A DNA stretch of 64,000 nucleotides from Urophycis tenuis (taxonomy: Eukaryota > Chordata > Actinopteri > Gadiformes > Phycidae): the NCBI GenBank assembly GCA_036785325.1, contig JAXIVH010000002.1, positions 12,875,856 through 12,939,855 of the forward strand. Reading direction: 5' to 3'. Position 1 is the first letter of the stretch; each line of letters opens with the position of its first letter. The notes below the pieces were generated by a model. It was not told where the DNA came from. It was given only the letters and a program-made list of their open reading frames with translations, and ran no database searches. The position numbers were made by a program, and so were the translations under genes. Below are positions 1 to 13,400 of the stretch, piece by piece.

Positions 1-87
1 AAACAGAAAAGGGAGAGGGAGGAATATGACGCCGAGGCATTCGGCTCTCAAAAGATATGAAACAAAAGGTTGCAGTGTGTATCAAGG

Positions 88-345
88 GTGGCGACGCGTC
101 CTCATAGGCATTGCACAGCAGAATGCATCATGGGATTTTTTTTTTTGTTTGGTTTGCAATACTCCGCCATATTGAGAGGACTCAAGAGAGTTGTCGTAAT
201 GTCAAATCTTAAATCAGCGTGTACACATAAGCCTTCCGGATCCCAGGCTAACGAGAACTTTTTGTTGCTGCGTCTCGCAAGAGAAACGCCGCCGCGACAG
301 AGCAACGTCTCCCCGTAATGACAAATAATTCGGCGACAAATTAAT
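88..345. repeat. Dispersed repeat family A, copy 1
   Basis: About 260 bp that align co-linearly with 2757-3010. Shared landmarks are a CAGAATGCAT motif followed by a T-run, then CTCCGCCAT about 30 bp later, a GTCGCA/GTCTCGCA-AGAAAC block, and an AACAACGTC/AGCAACGTC block near the end. The copies are diverged, suggesting an old transposable-element family. No coding capacity was seen and no class can be assigned. Confidence 0.6.
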
Positions 346-1919
346 AAATAATGACCCAAAAACCATTTAGGCCCGCCACTAACATAACAGCTATTCCTCC
401 GATGCTCCCCGTGCCTCCAGGAACGGAGGCGGGCGGTCGTCGTGGAGACGTGATGCGTGAAGCCCCCCCCCCCCTCCCCCCTCGGTCGGACCGCGTGCCA
501 CAACGCAACTCCATCCGCTGGCGGGGCGCCTGGCCTTTGGGGTGTCTTCATCACTATAACAAAGGAACCGCAACAGACGAGAGATGGTCGCATCGGCGCC
601 CGTCCTCTTCATCACGGAATTTTCGGCGGGACCCGGGATGAGGAACGCGGGGAGCAGGGGGGGGGGCGGCGGGGGGGTTGGGAGGGGGGGGGGGCTTGGC
701 GTTTCACGTTGTGCATTCATAATGAGACCTTTACGGCGGCCCACCTATCATGGCTGATGCCTCACGCCGGTGACAAAAACACAAGTTAGATAGGCGTCAC
801 CTTGTTAAATGTCACACGCGGGCTGACAGACAGGGGAGGGCCCAAGACGGATGCAAAATGACAAAAGAATAACAAAGAGGAGGAGGCGGAGAGGAACACA
901 TGATGAAAAATGACACATTGTGATGTGCGCGCGGCGAGGCAGATAAAGGGGGGGGGGGGGGGGGGGGACGTCGCCAGCGCCGCACGGCGGTCGGTCCTCT
1001 CTCTCCCCCCCCCCCGGCCACCAGTCCTCCTCTACCCCGGCCGCCCGTCTCTCTCTCTCTCTCTCTCTCTCTCTGTTCCGGGGGGCCGCCGCTGCAGGTT
1101 CGACGCGCTGCCCTCGGGTTCGGGCCTTTTCTTGGCTCGGTGCCTCGCGCGCGTAATTTGGATGAGTGCAGTTCGCTTGCCTTTGGGCTCATTAACAACC
1201 ACATAAACAGTAATTACTGTGATCGGCTAATTAATTCATTTAAAAAATGCTGCACGGTTTAAAAGGCATGAGCAAGTCTTTTCTGGAGATAACAATTTTA
1301 CGGAATCATTGTTGACATAATTAGGAGTTTCATGTTCCAAAATACAACCAGAATAATTTTAAACATGTTTTTTTTTTGTGGTTTTTTTTTTTCCCCCCGG
1401 CTTTGTGTCATTTGCTCAGTCTGTTATTAATGCATTGCCCCCACATTCACTGTGCATCGCCTTTCTTTCGGTTTCTAAGACAGCTTTCTCTCAATGATCC
1501 TCTCTCTCCCTCTCTCTGAGGCCGGCTCTCTGTATGGCGGCTCCGCTGTCCTCCTGATTAATGTCATTCTGGGCTCCGGATGCACTTCTTTGTTGGTTGG
1601 CCCCTGTGACACCCTGCCCTGGTACTCCAGCCCATAATAGAAAGCTCTGGCAGCGTCCAGTGTGTTTTGTGGTGCTAAAGAATGGCCACTTGGGCCCCGA
1701 TTCTCCATTAATCATATCAAACTGGTCAGGTAATTGAAATTAAAGACAATAAAGATGCATCACGACAAAACACTGCTACTGCTGATGCTGCTACTACTAT
1801 AATAATGATGATAATAATAATATACTTATAATGATATACCTATAATATACGAAGAAGATAATATGAAGAAGAACAACAACAACAATACTTAAAAATTATA
1901 ATACAAATTAATAATAATA

Positions 1920-1976
<57 letters not shown>

Positions 1977-2756
1977 GGACAATCTTAAGTATAATTTATT
2001 TAATTCAATACTACTTATACCAGTACCAATAATATGATACCAATACTACTACATACAAAATAATACAGGGATTTTCTGCAGCACATTAAATTTATTCATC
2101 GCCGATGTTCTCTCCAAGGAGGTTTCATTAAAAGTGTTGTTTTATGCAGCCTTTAGTTTTATATTACCCAGTTGTACACGTGGTAATGGTATTCACCCGC
2201 TCACTACAGCCTGCCATCCAGGTCCGCGGTGCATTCAGAGATGGAAAACTGTCTGATTTTAGAAATAGCGGGCAGCATATGACAGTTTGCTTTATGTCCC
2301 CGGCTCTCTGACCCCCTAACACCCCAATTAGTATTCCTGCAGAATTTATGACCACGTCAAGCATCACTTCTGCTTGATTGCCCCCTCTTCTTATTAAAGT
2401 GTGGATAGATTTATGGATAGGCCTACCAGCGTGGAGTAGATTTAAGGGATTTGATTTTGATCCTCTGTGATTCTGGGGTGTTTACAAACCCACTGGACAT
2501 CATAGGTTTATTACTATGATCATGTTTGTGTAAAATTCTATATTCATGTAGTGGCATACTTAACATCAGGAAACATAGAGAAAAAAACCTTTATCCTGAT
2601 GAACCTCCATCATAGTAAAAAATTTACGATCCCTCCCATGTACACATGTACACAAAGACACACTCTTTTTTATGGATGTGCATTGCTTTTAGCTGGGTAA
2701 GGTGGGTTACTAACTCTCGACTATATATAAAATAGTAAGAGGTAGTAGCCATTATC
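346..2756. other. Non-coding upstream flank; no gene seen
   Basis: The stretch from 390 to 1160 is CpG- and GC-rich, with long G or C runs (one of 20 G at 948-967) and a CT repeat near 1050-1073. From about 1190 to 2400 the DNA is AT-rich and of higher complexity, apart from a TAA array at about 1790-1976. Blocks at 1195-1365, 1500-1745 and 2060-2400 have many TAAT cores and look like ordinary single-copy DNA. No exon or family could be recognised. Confidence 0.5.
1790..1976. repeat. TAA/AAT trinucleotide microsatellite
   Basis: Imperfect AAT/TAA array, purest at about 1904-1975. No flanking gene feature. Confidence 0.9.
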
Positions 2757-3010
2757 ATCTGGCTTATAGGGCTTGTACATCAGAATGCATGGGATTTTTT
2801 GTTCACAGTGCTCCGCCATTTTGTGATGACTATAGGGTTGTACTGCGGTAAAAACCTAAATAAACATAAATATACCGTAAGCTAATCAAAACTTTGTTTT
2901 TCCATGTGTCGCAGAAGAAACACTGTGGCGGTTTCAAACACAACAACGTCACCCAATAACAACAGATAATGTCATGATGAACAGCTAAACAAGGACAAAA
3001 ACACTACCAA
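2757..3010. repeat. Dispersed repeat family A, copy 2
   Basis: Same orientation and order of motifs as 88-345 (see that entry), including CAGAATGCAT, CTCCGCCAT and the cytosine/adenine-rich AACAACGTCACCC segment. Two such copies 2.4 kb apart suggest either a local duplication or two insertions of one element. Confidence 0.6.
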
Positions 3011-3307
3011 TAACATCCCAAAGCTCCTAAACTTCCGAAATGGCAGCGGTTATTGCGATGTGTGACCTCACGATGTCTAAGCCCTTTTGCAGTGAGGTGT
3101 CCAGTATTCAAACTGTTGCTGGTGTTTCTGTAGCTCTGCGACAGAGCTTGTTCGCCATCTAGTGGCCATCCGCATGCATGAGTACATCAAAACCGTTTCA
3201 AACCAGTAGTGACTGTATACAGGGCTAAACAGACAGACGGACGGACGGATGGACAGTTCGGGAGATAGACAGGGAGATCAATAAATACAATTTATATTAT
3301 TATTGTT

Positions 3308-3364
<57 letters not shown>

Positions 3365-4204
3365 GCTGGTGTTGTTGTTGTAACTAAATGTTTTAAAAAA
3401 CTAATGTCCGACTGAACGTCACTTTTCGGTGCACGTTTTCTTCCCTTACATTCCACAAGATGGCGCTGAACTTGCTGTTCACTTCGCGGCTATTATCAGG
3501 CTTTCAAATTAGTGTGTTATTGGCTTTAGCTAACCCCAAGTCGAAAGACTGCTAAATCGTGACTTTATATATATAATATTGTATTTGCAATGACTCAGCT
3601 TGTAGAAGGAAGGACCACTTTTCAGTAAAAATGATCTATAGATAAATTAAGGAAAGGAACCCCTTCTGCACCGTGACGCTCCGCCCTGCGCCGCGGGTTT
3701 ACTTTACATTGACAGTGTGCCCTGCTGATGAAGCATCCATCCACCAACACTGGTTCTTCATGCTGGTGGTACATGTGCTCATCCTCCCCGACCACAACAG
3801 GGGCCGGCATCCGGTGGTTGAAAACCCAATCCCTGCAGTTGGAGTAGTTGTGTGAGTTTCTGAATACTTTTTTTTCAATGTGCAGTTGACTTGAATGCAC
3901 GGGTTTCCTCCCCATCGAGGACAGCCCCGTGAGCGGGGTGCCAACTGCCCTTTTGTACACTTTTGTACCCTTTTGTACGAGCATAGATCTGATGTGGTGG
4001 TCGTGGGGTTTGATTTAAAGTCCGAATGCGCTCTATTGGTAACGTGGTTACTCGGGTTAGTTACGGAGTTGGTAGACTGGTTCATCACTGGGAGTGGTCA
4101 CTTGTAAGAAGGGGAACAGTTCATTGGTTCACTCTAGTCTGGGCAGACTGCACACCTAAGTACATCGTAGCCTCATATGTGAGCAGACTAAATCGCTGGT
4201 AGAT
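3011..4204. other. Non-coding, ATT microsatellite inside; no gene seen
   Basis: Contains an ATT/TTA trinucleotide array at about 3294-3364. A segment near 3900-4000 has short repeats of the type TTTTGTAC. Open frames here are short on both strands and none resembles a known protein. Confidence 0.5.
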
Positions 4205-4560
4205 AGACCTCGTCCCGGGGGTGAGGACGACGTCTGGTGCTCCTCATGAACATTTTGGTGAGAGGGGGCGGGCCTTTCTGAAACACTGATTTCGGACGGA
4301 CTTCCGATAAAGGGATATCCGTTTCCGTTGCATGTTTAGGATATTGCTTTTTCTGACGTTGCATCAAACCACGACATTTATTCTTCATGTCGTTGTTTTT
4401 TTCTTATTTTAGTGTTGTTATTCTGGTCACTCCGGTGACTGTTAACGGGCGTACACAGCCCATAGGGCGTTAGAGCTGTGGTCTACCGGATATGCGTTGT
4501 GGTAAACCGGGATAACGCTACAATTCAGGATCCTCTCGCAGCCTATCGCTAGAGTGTCAT
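4205..4560. repeat. Dispersed repeat family B, copy 1
   Basis: Co-linear with 62928-63300. Both copies carry, in order, a CCTCGTCCC start, a GAGGG-GCGGG segment, ATATCCGTTTCCGTT, a TTATTCT-rich stretch, GGCGTACACAG, and the block CCGGGATAACGCTACAAT. Order and spacing are conserved while the sequence is diverged, so this is an interspersed repeat rather than a chance match. A third partial relative near 32107 shares the 17-mer GGATATCCGTTTCCGTT. Confidence 0.65.
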
Positions 4561-7395
4561 ACCATTGGTACACTGCGGCATATCATAGCTCAGGAGGCGA
4601 ATTCCCAAACATATATTTTGTGTAGTAACCCAACAGTTGTAACGTCTTTATTAGCCCAGTGTACTTGTGTTATTAGACTTTTGTTATTTGCGAGCTAACT
4701 ACACCAATGTGAGCTAGTCGTTGGAAAAGCTACCTCCTAGCTAACCACTAACTGACAGCCGTTTTCAATCTGGTTTTGTTTACACAATCGTTGTGCCCTT
4801 CTGGTACCCGGCAGACTGAATGCTAGAGCAGCTAACTCAGTGGGAATGGCAATTTTCTACACACTTGGAGCATTTCTCACCTTGTCTACTTGTTGAGTTA
4901 CTTGTGCAGAGACAGACGAGGCAGCATCTGGAGAAGGTCACACATCATCAGGCAAAGTGATGCTCCTGTCAGAGCTAGTCAGCGTCAACAGGCGTGGTAG
5001 GCTTTCCAACTTGAATCCTTTACGACTGGTACGAGGTGGCTTCTGACATATGCCACGCGATGACAGTGGCAAAAACACGTTGTTTCATTTTCTTAACAAG
5101 TATATCTGTGATTTGATTACATTCCTTCACACGATTCACAGAAAAGCAATCCAATGATGTGGTGCGCTAACTTGGTAACATCACTTGGTAAAATCACAGA
5201 ATTTCCATCAGTGTTGTAACCCTTTTCTTTGTGGTGGCTTATAAAACCAATATGTTTTTGTTGACAGAGATAGTCAACAACAGATTTTCGAGAATAGCCC
5301 CTCCATGCAACAGTAGGTACTGTCTTGACCTTTCACAATCTTTAGTGTTGCTCACGTCATCAGACAATTAAATGTGGTATTCAGCTGATGAATCACCACT
5401 CAGGACTGGGGCGGAATGGGCTGCTGGGCTGCGATGTCGTCATGCAAGCATTTCTCTGTCCGGCGACTCAGCCGTCATTGTTTTAATAGTGTTTTGAAAA
5501 TGTGACTTCTTGTTAGGTTTCACCGGAGAACAACATCAGATTAGTCCTTTGATTTATGTAATTTGCCACCCATTTCTCCCTGGTGTTTTGGGCACTCTCA
5601 CATGACCAGAGAGGTCCGCGCACTGGGCACGGTTCTGCAGCCAACGCTACTGGACAGTGCACAGGCTGGTTGAGTAAACGCATAGCGCACGGTTTCACTG
5701 TGGCATTGGTGCACGTCGTCCTCAACAGGGCTGAGGGGTTCTCCGGTGCACTAAGAGGGTCATCGTATCACCAGAGCCTTCCTTAAGGTCAGTGGGCCGG
5801 CGGTCCTGAGGTGTACTCAGGAATTGACAACTTGGTTGAATCAGCATTACGTGTGCACTGACCTTATAAACCAAGGATACACAAGATAACAGGGAGACTC
5901 TGTATGTTGTTCTGTAGAACTGTTGTGGGCCACGTTTAAAAGGCTGCTGCCGACAGGTGGCTAATGGTTTATGGTGATCATTATTTGCATAGTTATTCAT
6001 ATGACTAACATCATACGCACACCGACTGAGCGTCCATATAATCCTACTGATAGCTGGATTACCTTTTTCTTTTATGTTTTTAAACCAATGACATGTCCAC
6101 ACATTTTTTTTTTTTAAATAATTGAAATAGCTGAAAACAAAAAGTTTGGATAGATGAAATGTAGTCTTTTCAAGTCATGCTACCATTTTCCCAAATGTAT
6201 GGGTGGCCTTTTTAAGCATGGCCTATCGTGTGAGTGAGGAGACCCTGTTCGCCCTCCCTCAGTAGAGCAGCATTGTAACTCCAGGTAGAGCAGTCGTGTT
6301 CCCCTGACGATGGCAGTGCCGTGTCTATGCCCAGCTGTTGCTCTGTAGGGTTGAGTGTTGAGCCAACGAGGGAGCAGATCCTTGTCCCACGTGTTTGAGT
6401 GCTCCTAATATGATCACCCGTTTTTCTATGCGGCTTTCAAATGAAGGCACACCAAATAATTTCCATATCCAAATAATTCCATCATAATGGATGGACGGTG
6501 CTTTAAAAAACTACAATAACGTGTCATAGCTCCCCCCAGCTTCCCTCATCTTTTCTCTGGGTTTTGTCTCGCCGGTGTGTCGCAGTAACAATGACACACT
6601 GCGGTGTCCCCCGCCAGAAAGAATGGAAGTGTGTGTGTTTTCTCAGTACGCAGCAAAGAAACGCCAGCCGGGAGACACATCCATTAAACACCACAGAGCA
6701 GCTTACCTGCAGGTGTCCTGCCGCATGCTCCGTGAATGGAGCTCATGGGAAATGCATGAGCTTTTTTTTTTTTTTTTTTTCAAACCCTCCTGTAGGGGCT
6801 TCAATAAAAAACACAATGTGGTGCGTTTGTATGTGGGCCTAATCGTGCCCTAATTGGCTGAAATGAAAGTGCAAATTGGGCCGTTGCGGTTCATTTTGAT
6901 TCGGGGTGTGATATCCAAAACTCATGACGTCATTGAAATTCAAAAGCCCCGCATGTTGTTATTCATCCTTACATATCAGTGTATTGTCTCGCAAGTGTAA
7001 AAATGGAAATGCAATTGTCAATGGCACAATCATCAATCGTTTTAATGATTGAAATGAAAATCCTTGTTTGAAATGGCACATTGTATATTCAATGTACGAC
7101 GACACAAACGGATTGCTTATTCAGTTGGGAATTATTTACATTGATTTCACTTATTTCAGCACAGGGCAGCTATATCAGCAAATCTGCAAGCTAAGGGAGT
7201 CTGTCTGGGAGTATGTCTGGGTGTGATTAAGTGGCCTTTCAGGAAGTTGCTTCATAACGGTGGTGTGGCTACAGCCTCCTTTTTCCACTAGTCGGTGTAT
7301 TACTCATGATGCTGTTGCTATTAATATGCCAATACCACAGCTGATAATAGAAAAATCCTAGTAGTTGTTGTATATAACAAGCCATATATAACAAG
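4561..7395. other. Non-coding flank; unidentified short reading frame and AT-rich block
   Basis: On the - strand at about 5148-5335 there is a stop-free frame of some 62 residues including GYSRKSVVDYLCQQKHIGF and DVTKLAHHIIGLLFCESCE. It reads like coding sequence, but I cannot place it in a family. It may be a remnant of a transposable element together with repeat copy B just before it. From 6840 to about 7150 the sequence is high-complexity and AT-rich with a perfect TGACGTCA at 6925-6932, and could be regulatory. A run of 20 T lies near 6761. Confidence 0.35.
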
Positions 7396-7560
7396 TGGGC
7401 AGCAGTAGCTCAGTGGATAGAGCAGGGGTGGACAGAGCGGGTCGTCCACTAACCGTAGGGTTGGCGGTTCGATCCCCATGATCCCCCTCCTCCAACTCCA
7501 ACCTCCTACTGATTGTAAGTCGCTTTGGACAAAAGCGTCTGCTAAATGCCCCCTTCATCC
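7396..7560 (+). mobile_element. tRNA-derived SINE, copy 1
   Basis: The 5' head carries a tRNA-type RNA polymerase III promoter. The A box TAGCTCAGTGG is at 7406-7416 and the B box GGTTCGATCCC at 7466-7476. The 3' tail, at 7521-7550, contains the hairpin CGCTTTGGACAAAAGCG followed by TCTGCTAAATG. This tail is the conserved stem-loop shared by teleost SINEs and their partner L2-type LINEs, known from eel UnaL2, where the LINE reverse transcriptase recognises it. It is related to the copy at 26667-26869. It is not a functional tRNA gene because no cloverleaf can be closed. Confidence 0.85.
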
Positions 7561-10169
7561 ATAACATTCAAATTATATTGACTGCATATGCAAAGCAAGA
7601 GGTCACTGTAGTACGTGTTATTTTTTACAGTAATTATTTGGGAACTAAATCAGCACGCTATCTGGACTATCTATTGACTGCCTGGCACTATCGTGTCGGT
7701 ATGCTAGCATGTTATGTTAGCTGTCACCAGCAGAGGTGTTTATGGTAGATGTTTTCACTCAGCTTGGACCGGTGTGAGGTCATGTTGACAACCAATCATG
7801 AATGCCCCCCTTTTTTAATTCAAACACATTATTGTTGTTATTGTCATATATGTCTAGAATGATTCCTTTTCATTAGATTTATTTTAAAGATGCTATAGGT
7901 AAGATGAGATTCAACAGCTGTCGTTTGGGTGTAATTACCATAGCCATCCATCAGCTATTAGTGAGTGAATGAGAGATGAAGATATCAGTTCTCTTCTGCT
8001 CGCTCTCCTTGCAACTCAAGTCTTATTTACCATAGCTTTAATGAATGAATGATTAAGCAGAGCATGCAGTGACATCCATTCGTTTTGTCTGGAACGCGTA
8101 CCATCATCTGTCTATCTTAGGCTAATTTATAACCCTTGCAAAAAACAACCAAAAAACACCAAGCTCCAATCTTCTCAACCACACTCCAACAGCAGACATC
8201 ATCACACTAGACCGCCCCCCCCTCCCCCTCGGGGGGGTTGCCCACCCTGCTCCCCATTTCCGCCCGCCCCACCGCCCGGTCCTCACCCGAGAGACGGGGA
8301 TCAGGGGATAGCTGTCCCCCCCCCCCCCCCCCCCACACCCTTCCCACGATGGAGGCATACTGGAGATGGCCTGGACGCAGGCCTGGTGCTGACCGCCTCA
8401 CCCACTCACACACTGCCCTTGTTGTTTTTTCGTGAGCGCGTTGGTATTTGTGAGCTACATATAGTTCACACGCACACGCACACGCAGACGCACACACACA
8501 CATGTATCACGCCAGTCTGTGTCCCAATGTTTTTATAGCACCAAGACCGACAGATATCTCCCCCCATTTTTAGACCCGTATGACAGATTGTGTCCCATTT
8601 CTGTATTTTATGTTGTCAGCTTGGTCATGCATGCAGCGTCCGATTTTTAAAGTGAACTCACACTTGGTGTGATTGTGCTGGAAAAGCTGCTGTGGGGAAC
8701 AAGCCCGATAGGCTGGTTGAAGTGCCCCAGAGCCAAAGGTGGCCGGCGAATCAGTAGCAGAATGAATGGTTTCTCTCCTAGTGGCTGGGTAGAGAATCGC
8801 ATAAGGATTAGACGCCACCTGTGCGCTTTTTCGGTAACATGTTGCAGAGTTGGTGTTTTTCCTCTATATTCTGCTGTCTGCGATGAAACAAGATTTGCAG
8901 ATGCTTCTGAGTTTTCATACTTCTGACTGGGTTTTGGTTCATTGCTGACTCTGTCAGATGTGAATTTATTGCGCTATTAATATTATGGTTAGAGCTGAGG
9001 CGGCACTTATATAACCTCATCCGGATATTCTCATCAGTGTGTGTTATGCTAGCTTCTGTTGCATTGTAGTTCATAGTTAACTCATAGCACACCTGTCATT
9101 TTGCATACCGGGTTAGGTTACTCATCTGTGGCTTTGTTCCATCATGAGGCATCTTCCTGTTTGTCCATGTGCAGACCAGCATGTCTCCTCATCCCACATG
9201 AGCAGCTACTTTGCACGCGCCTCCTTCCATATGTTGGGAATGGAACAAGAGACTAAAGGCTTGCCTTTGGTTTCTTGTTCAGCTGTCTGTCTGTCTGTCT
9301 GTCTAGCTATTTCTGTCTCTTACAATCTGTATCTATATCAATGTATACCTATATCTGTCAATCTGTTCTGTATGTGTCTCTACATCTCTGTCTCTGTCTA
9401 CATTCGGCTGTCTGCACCTATTGTCTTTTAAGAGAGGATGAGATGTACTTCATTAATTCCCTGGAAATGTCTTGTCTAAAATATTATTCAAATGAGGACA
9501 AAGGAAAAAATGTCTCAAATCTGTCAATGTTTCAGTGAATGGGCAATAGCACTGCAATATGTTAATCATGGGCTAGATGCACCTGCCCATGTGATTAGTC
9601 AGACTCTATTCTTCTGCCTATGAGTCATGATGGCAACATGTTTCCAACCAATCAGCCCCTCGGCTTTGTCATCAGTGTATAAACCTGTCCAAGAAATCAA
9701 ATACGAACTCCTTGCTCTCCAGCGAGGGCCCTGATGTGTTTGGCTTAGCGGTCTTAAGGCTCTATTTCCAGCGTCACGTTTGCTCGTCGTCTTTCTGGCA
9801 CACTACCACATGAGGAACACAAGTGAAGTGGGCTCCTTTTAGTGCGTTTGGTTTTCTTTTGACGTGGGTGCATTCTGTCTCATTTCTTGAAGATCTTGTC
9901 TTCAATTAGCGAGAGTCACAAGACAGCAGTTTCACAGTCAGGACCACACCGGGGCTCACTACAAGGAAATTCCTTGCTGTGGCGTTGAGGAATTCAGCTC
10001 TTGATATGCTACTTTGCGTGTGTGTGTGTGTGTGTGTCGGACACTGTGTTCGTGCCGTAGAGTGAAATAGATTGACAAAGTCCATCGCAGCTCTGCACGC
10101 CTGACCGCGCTCCACGCCACACTGCTCGTAGGCCTGCGAACCCACATCCCTTCCCCTCGGCCCAGCAGG

Positions 10170-10351
10170 ATGCCCACACTCCACTCTATACTGGTGGGGG
10201 TGTGCATTTGCTTGTGCGCGTGTGTGCGTGTGTGTGTGCGTGTGTGTGTGTGTGTGTGTGCGTGTGTGCGTTTGCGTGTGTGTGTGTTTGTGTGTGAGAG
10301 AACTCGCTTTCTGACATGACACTCGACTCCATGTTGGTGGGGGTGTGCATT

Positions 10352-10402
<51 letters not shown>

Positions 10403-10435
10403 ACGCGCATGTGAACTGGCTTTCTGACATGACTT
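10170..10435. repeat. Duplicated GT-rich unit (two copies of about 120-150 bp)
   Basis: Two consecutive blocks share GGTGGGGGTGTGCATTTGC, then a GT array, then CTTTCTGACATGAC. The first spans about 10170-10318 and the second about 10320-10435. This is a tandem duplication that includes the microsatellite. Confidence 0.75.
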
Positions 10436-13400
10436 TCCACTTTTCCCCAGAAGGTCAGAGAGGGACCAACTCCCAGTGTTTGATGAGCTCCGAGGTCCCA
10501 TCCTCCAGTCGAGTCCCGGCTCTCATCGCTGTGGTGCCGGGAGGGGGGGGGGGGGGGGGTCGGAGAGGAGGGCTCTCCTGCCTCAGGCCTCGTCCGGAGC
10601 CCAGGGTCTTAACGTGTCGTGACAAAGTTGATACCGAGCTAAAGGCGATTCGGAGAACCGCGGCGAGCGGCAGATAGCCTACGCACGAGGAAGGGATTTT
10701 CTTTATTAAAAAAAAGAAAAAAAAAAAGAAAAAAAAAGTAATAAGCCAGTCTCCCGGAAGACGGGATGATGGACTGTGGAGCTGAACCATTAAAGTGGTG
10801 ACTGCTGGCGTCACAGACCACTCTGTCAACATCAGCCAGGTGCCAGAAGACATTATGGAACATCTCCTCTGGAGACAAAGATTCCACTGTCGTGTTTAGT
10901 TTTTTTTTTTTTTTTATCTTCAAAGGGGGTCGTGGAGACCCACATAACAATCTATATATAGACCCAAACCAGCCTTTTAACGTCAATGTTTCCCATCAGA
11001 AGGCAGATCAGCGTGTGGTAGAGAAAAGACTAATGACATTTTGATTACACGTACCTCCTGGCGTCCACTGGAGAGGAAGTTTAAAAGCGAACGTTTCAGC
11101 TCATTCCCCCCACGTAGTGCACATCACTGTGCAGCACAGACGGACGTTTTTTTTCACCACCACGACAGCGATTTGCGATCGTGCCTGGCGGTCGGTGGCT
11201 GTCCTCCAAACCGGGCCTGTGCGCCTTCTAGCCGCTTTGGTACCGCAGAACCGACTCCACTCAAGCTTGGCCAGCGGGGGGGGGTCGATCCGCAACCAGC
11301 AAATGCCACCGGTGTGATTAAGTAAATATCAGCGGCGGTTGTTTTGGCTGGCTGCTGTTGCTAACGTCCGATGTGTGAGTAATCTTGTAGAACAGCTGCT
11401 AAGCCTCAGTGTGAGGCCCGTTTGGTCCCCACCCAAGCCCAACAGAATCTCCACTACAGGCTGAGATGTACACACACACACACAAGCACACACACACACA
11501 CACACACATACCTCGGTGTCCCCTTATACAAATATCGTCAACAAACGTTTTACTGGATGACGATACAAAAATGGTTTGGGTGCATTCATGAATAACATCG
11601 TGACATGCAGAATTGCCCTGCAATACTGGCTGGCTATACTGGCTGTGTGGTCATGATAATATATTCATTGACTTTCTTCAGTAAAAGGATATTGGAAAAC
11701 ATTTGGAGTGCTTGAGTTTCGAACCTCTAGTCTTTGAGGAGCCATGGCCTAACCAGAGCACACAGCTGTGTTGGGACGGACGGGAAATGTTTGTGAATTC
11801 TCGCGGTCAATACAGACTTGATTCCTAAAGAGGGCGAGTGACTGGCTCGCTCCATTAAAAACAATATGATTTTATTTCTTTACGGGGTCATGCTGCAACT
11901 GGAAGCTAAATTTGCGCTCTGCGTGCTTTGGGCTTAACGGACCCGCAGAGACGTCTTCATGTAAAGCAACAGCAGGGGTGTTGGGGAGATAAGAGGGCAA
12001 AGTAAGCCGCCATGACAGGCATCGTCTTCACACTATGTCTGTGCCACGCAGGACACGAGTCCACCGCTAGGTCCTGAATTAGCGCAGGGCTTCCCCAGTG
12101 GGAGGAATGCTTGGACGTCCACAGCTAGGCCCGTCACTCTGCTCCCACTGTGGAGAGTTCACCACAGGGAGCCCATGTTGCCGAGAGTTACCTGGCCTCT
12201 TATATTCAGCTCATAGAATCCGCAACTAGCATCAAATCATAGTAAGTAATTGAGCCTGTTAGCAGAAATAAATAGTAATAATAAGGCTCATGACAGCAGT
12301 CCAATGTGGAACTAGTTAAACAGCAACAATATCTGCCGCCATTGAACCACAATGGCTTCAGATCAGTACCAAGAAGCTTTCAAAGAGGGTTTTGAAAATG
12401 GTTGAACATTACAGATACTCGAAAGCCCCCGGGAGCCATGCATTTGATCCCTAACCCCAACCATGAGGAAATGGTCCATAAGTGAAATGCCCATTCTTTG
12501 GCGATGGAAATATTATGTACTGGATAGTTTATTTTAGAAGTCTGAGGGCTTTTCTATTGAATTCAAACACCCAAGTGTGGTTGACTCAGAATGTCAATAC
12601 TGAACTCTAGTCTAATTCATTGAGCTTTAGTTTTTAGAAGGACCATTGAAAGCCATTATAACTCAAAATGGTTTTATTCTTAAAATGCTCTGTGTACCAC
12701 CGAAACCTTCAATCCGAGGAATTTTTGGTATGCTGAAGGTGAATGGACAGACGCGCACGCACACACACGCACACATGCACACGCACGCACACACGCACGC
12801 ATCCATTACACCTACACGCACACTGTTTTTACGTAACGCTCCAGTCGGTCACCTGGCAGGGCTGAGGAGAGGCAGGTTGAGAGCACGGAGGACTGACTGC
12901 TGCATCGGTGGACCGCTGGCGAGTGGGCAGGCAGTCGTGACGGCCTCCGTACCGCGAAGCGGCAGAGATCAATGCAGGGACGAGCAGGAGGAGGAGGAGG
13001 AGGTGGTGGTGGTGGTGGTGATGGTGGCGGCGGCGAGGGCTGGTCTGTGTGGAGTTTAGGATGCGGTGGGAGGGCCCACGGCGTGGGGGCGTGCAGTGTG
13101 CGGCGTGGGGGGGGGGGAGGTTGGCGTCTCTCGCGGGGGCTGATGTGTCTTGTAGCAGCCAAGGGCGCCTGGTGCATTTCCAAAACTACGCCAGCCATTT
13201 TTTTAAAGTCTTGTGTGGAGGCTGGTTCTACGCGCGCATGGGGAACGTGCTTTTGGAGGCTTGCATGTAAATGTTTATATCATTATGATTACATGATGTT
13301 ACTGTTTGTTTGGTTTGTTGTTTATTGAAAAAACCAGCCCATGCACTGAGGATGAAAGAGCTTGTCTCTGAAATCTAAATTGAAATGTTTTAAAGTCCCC

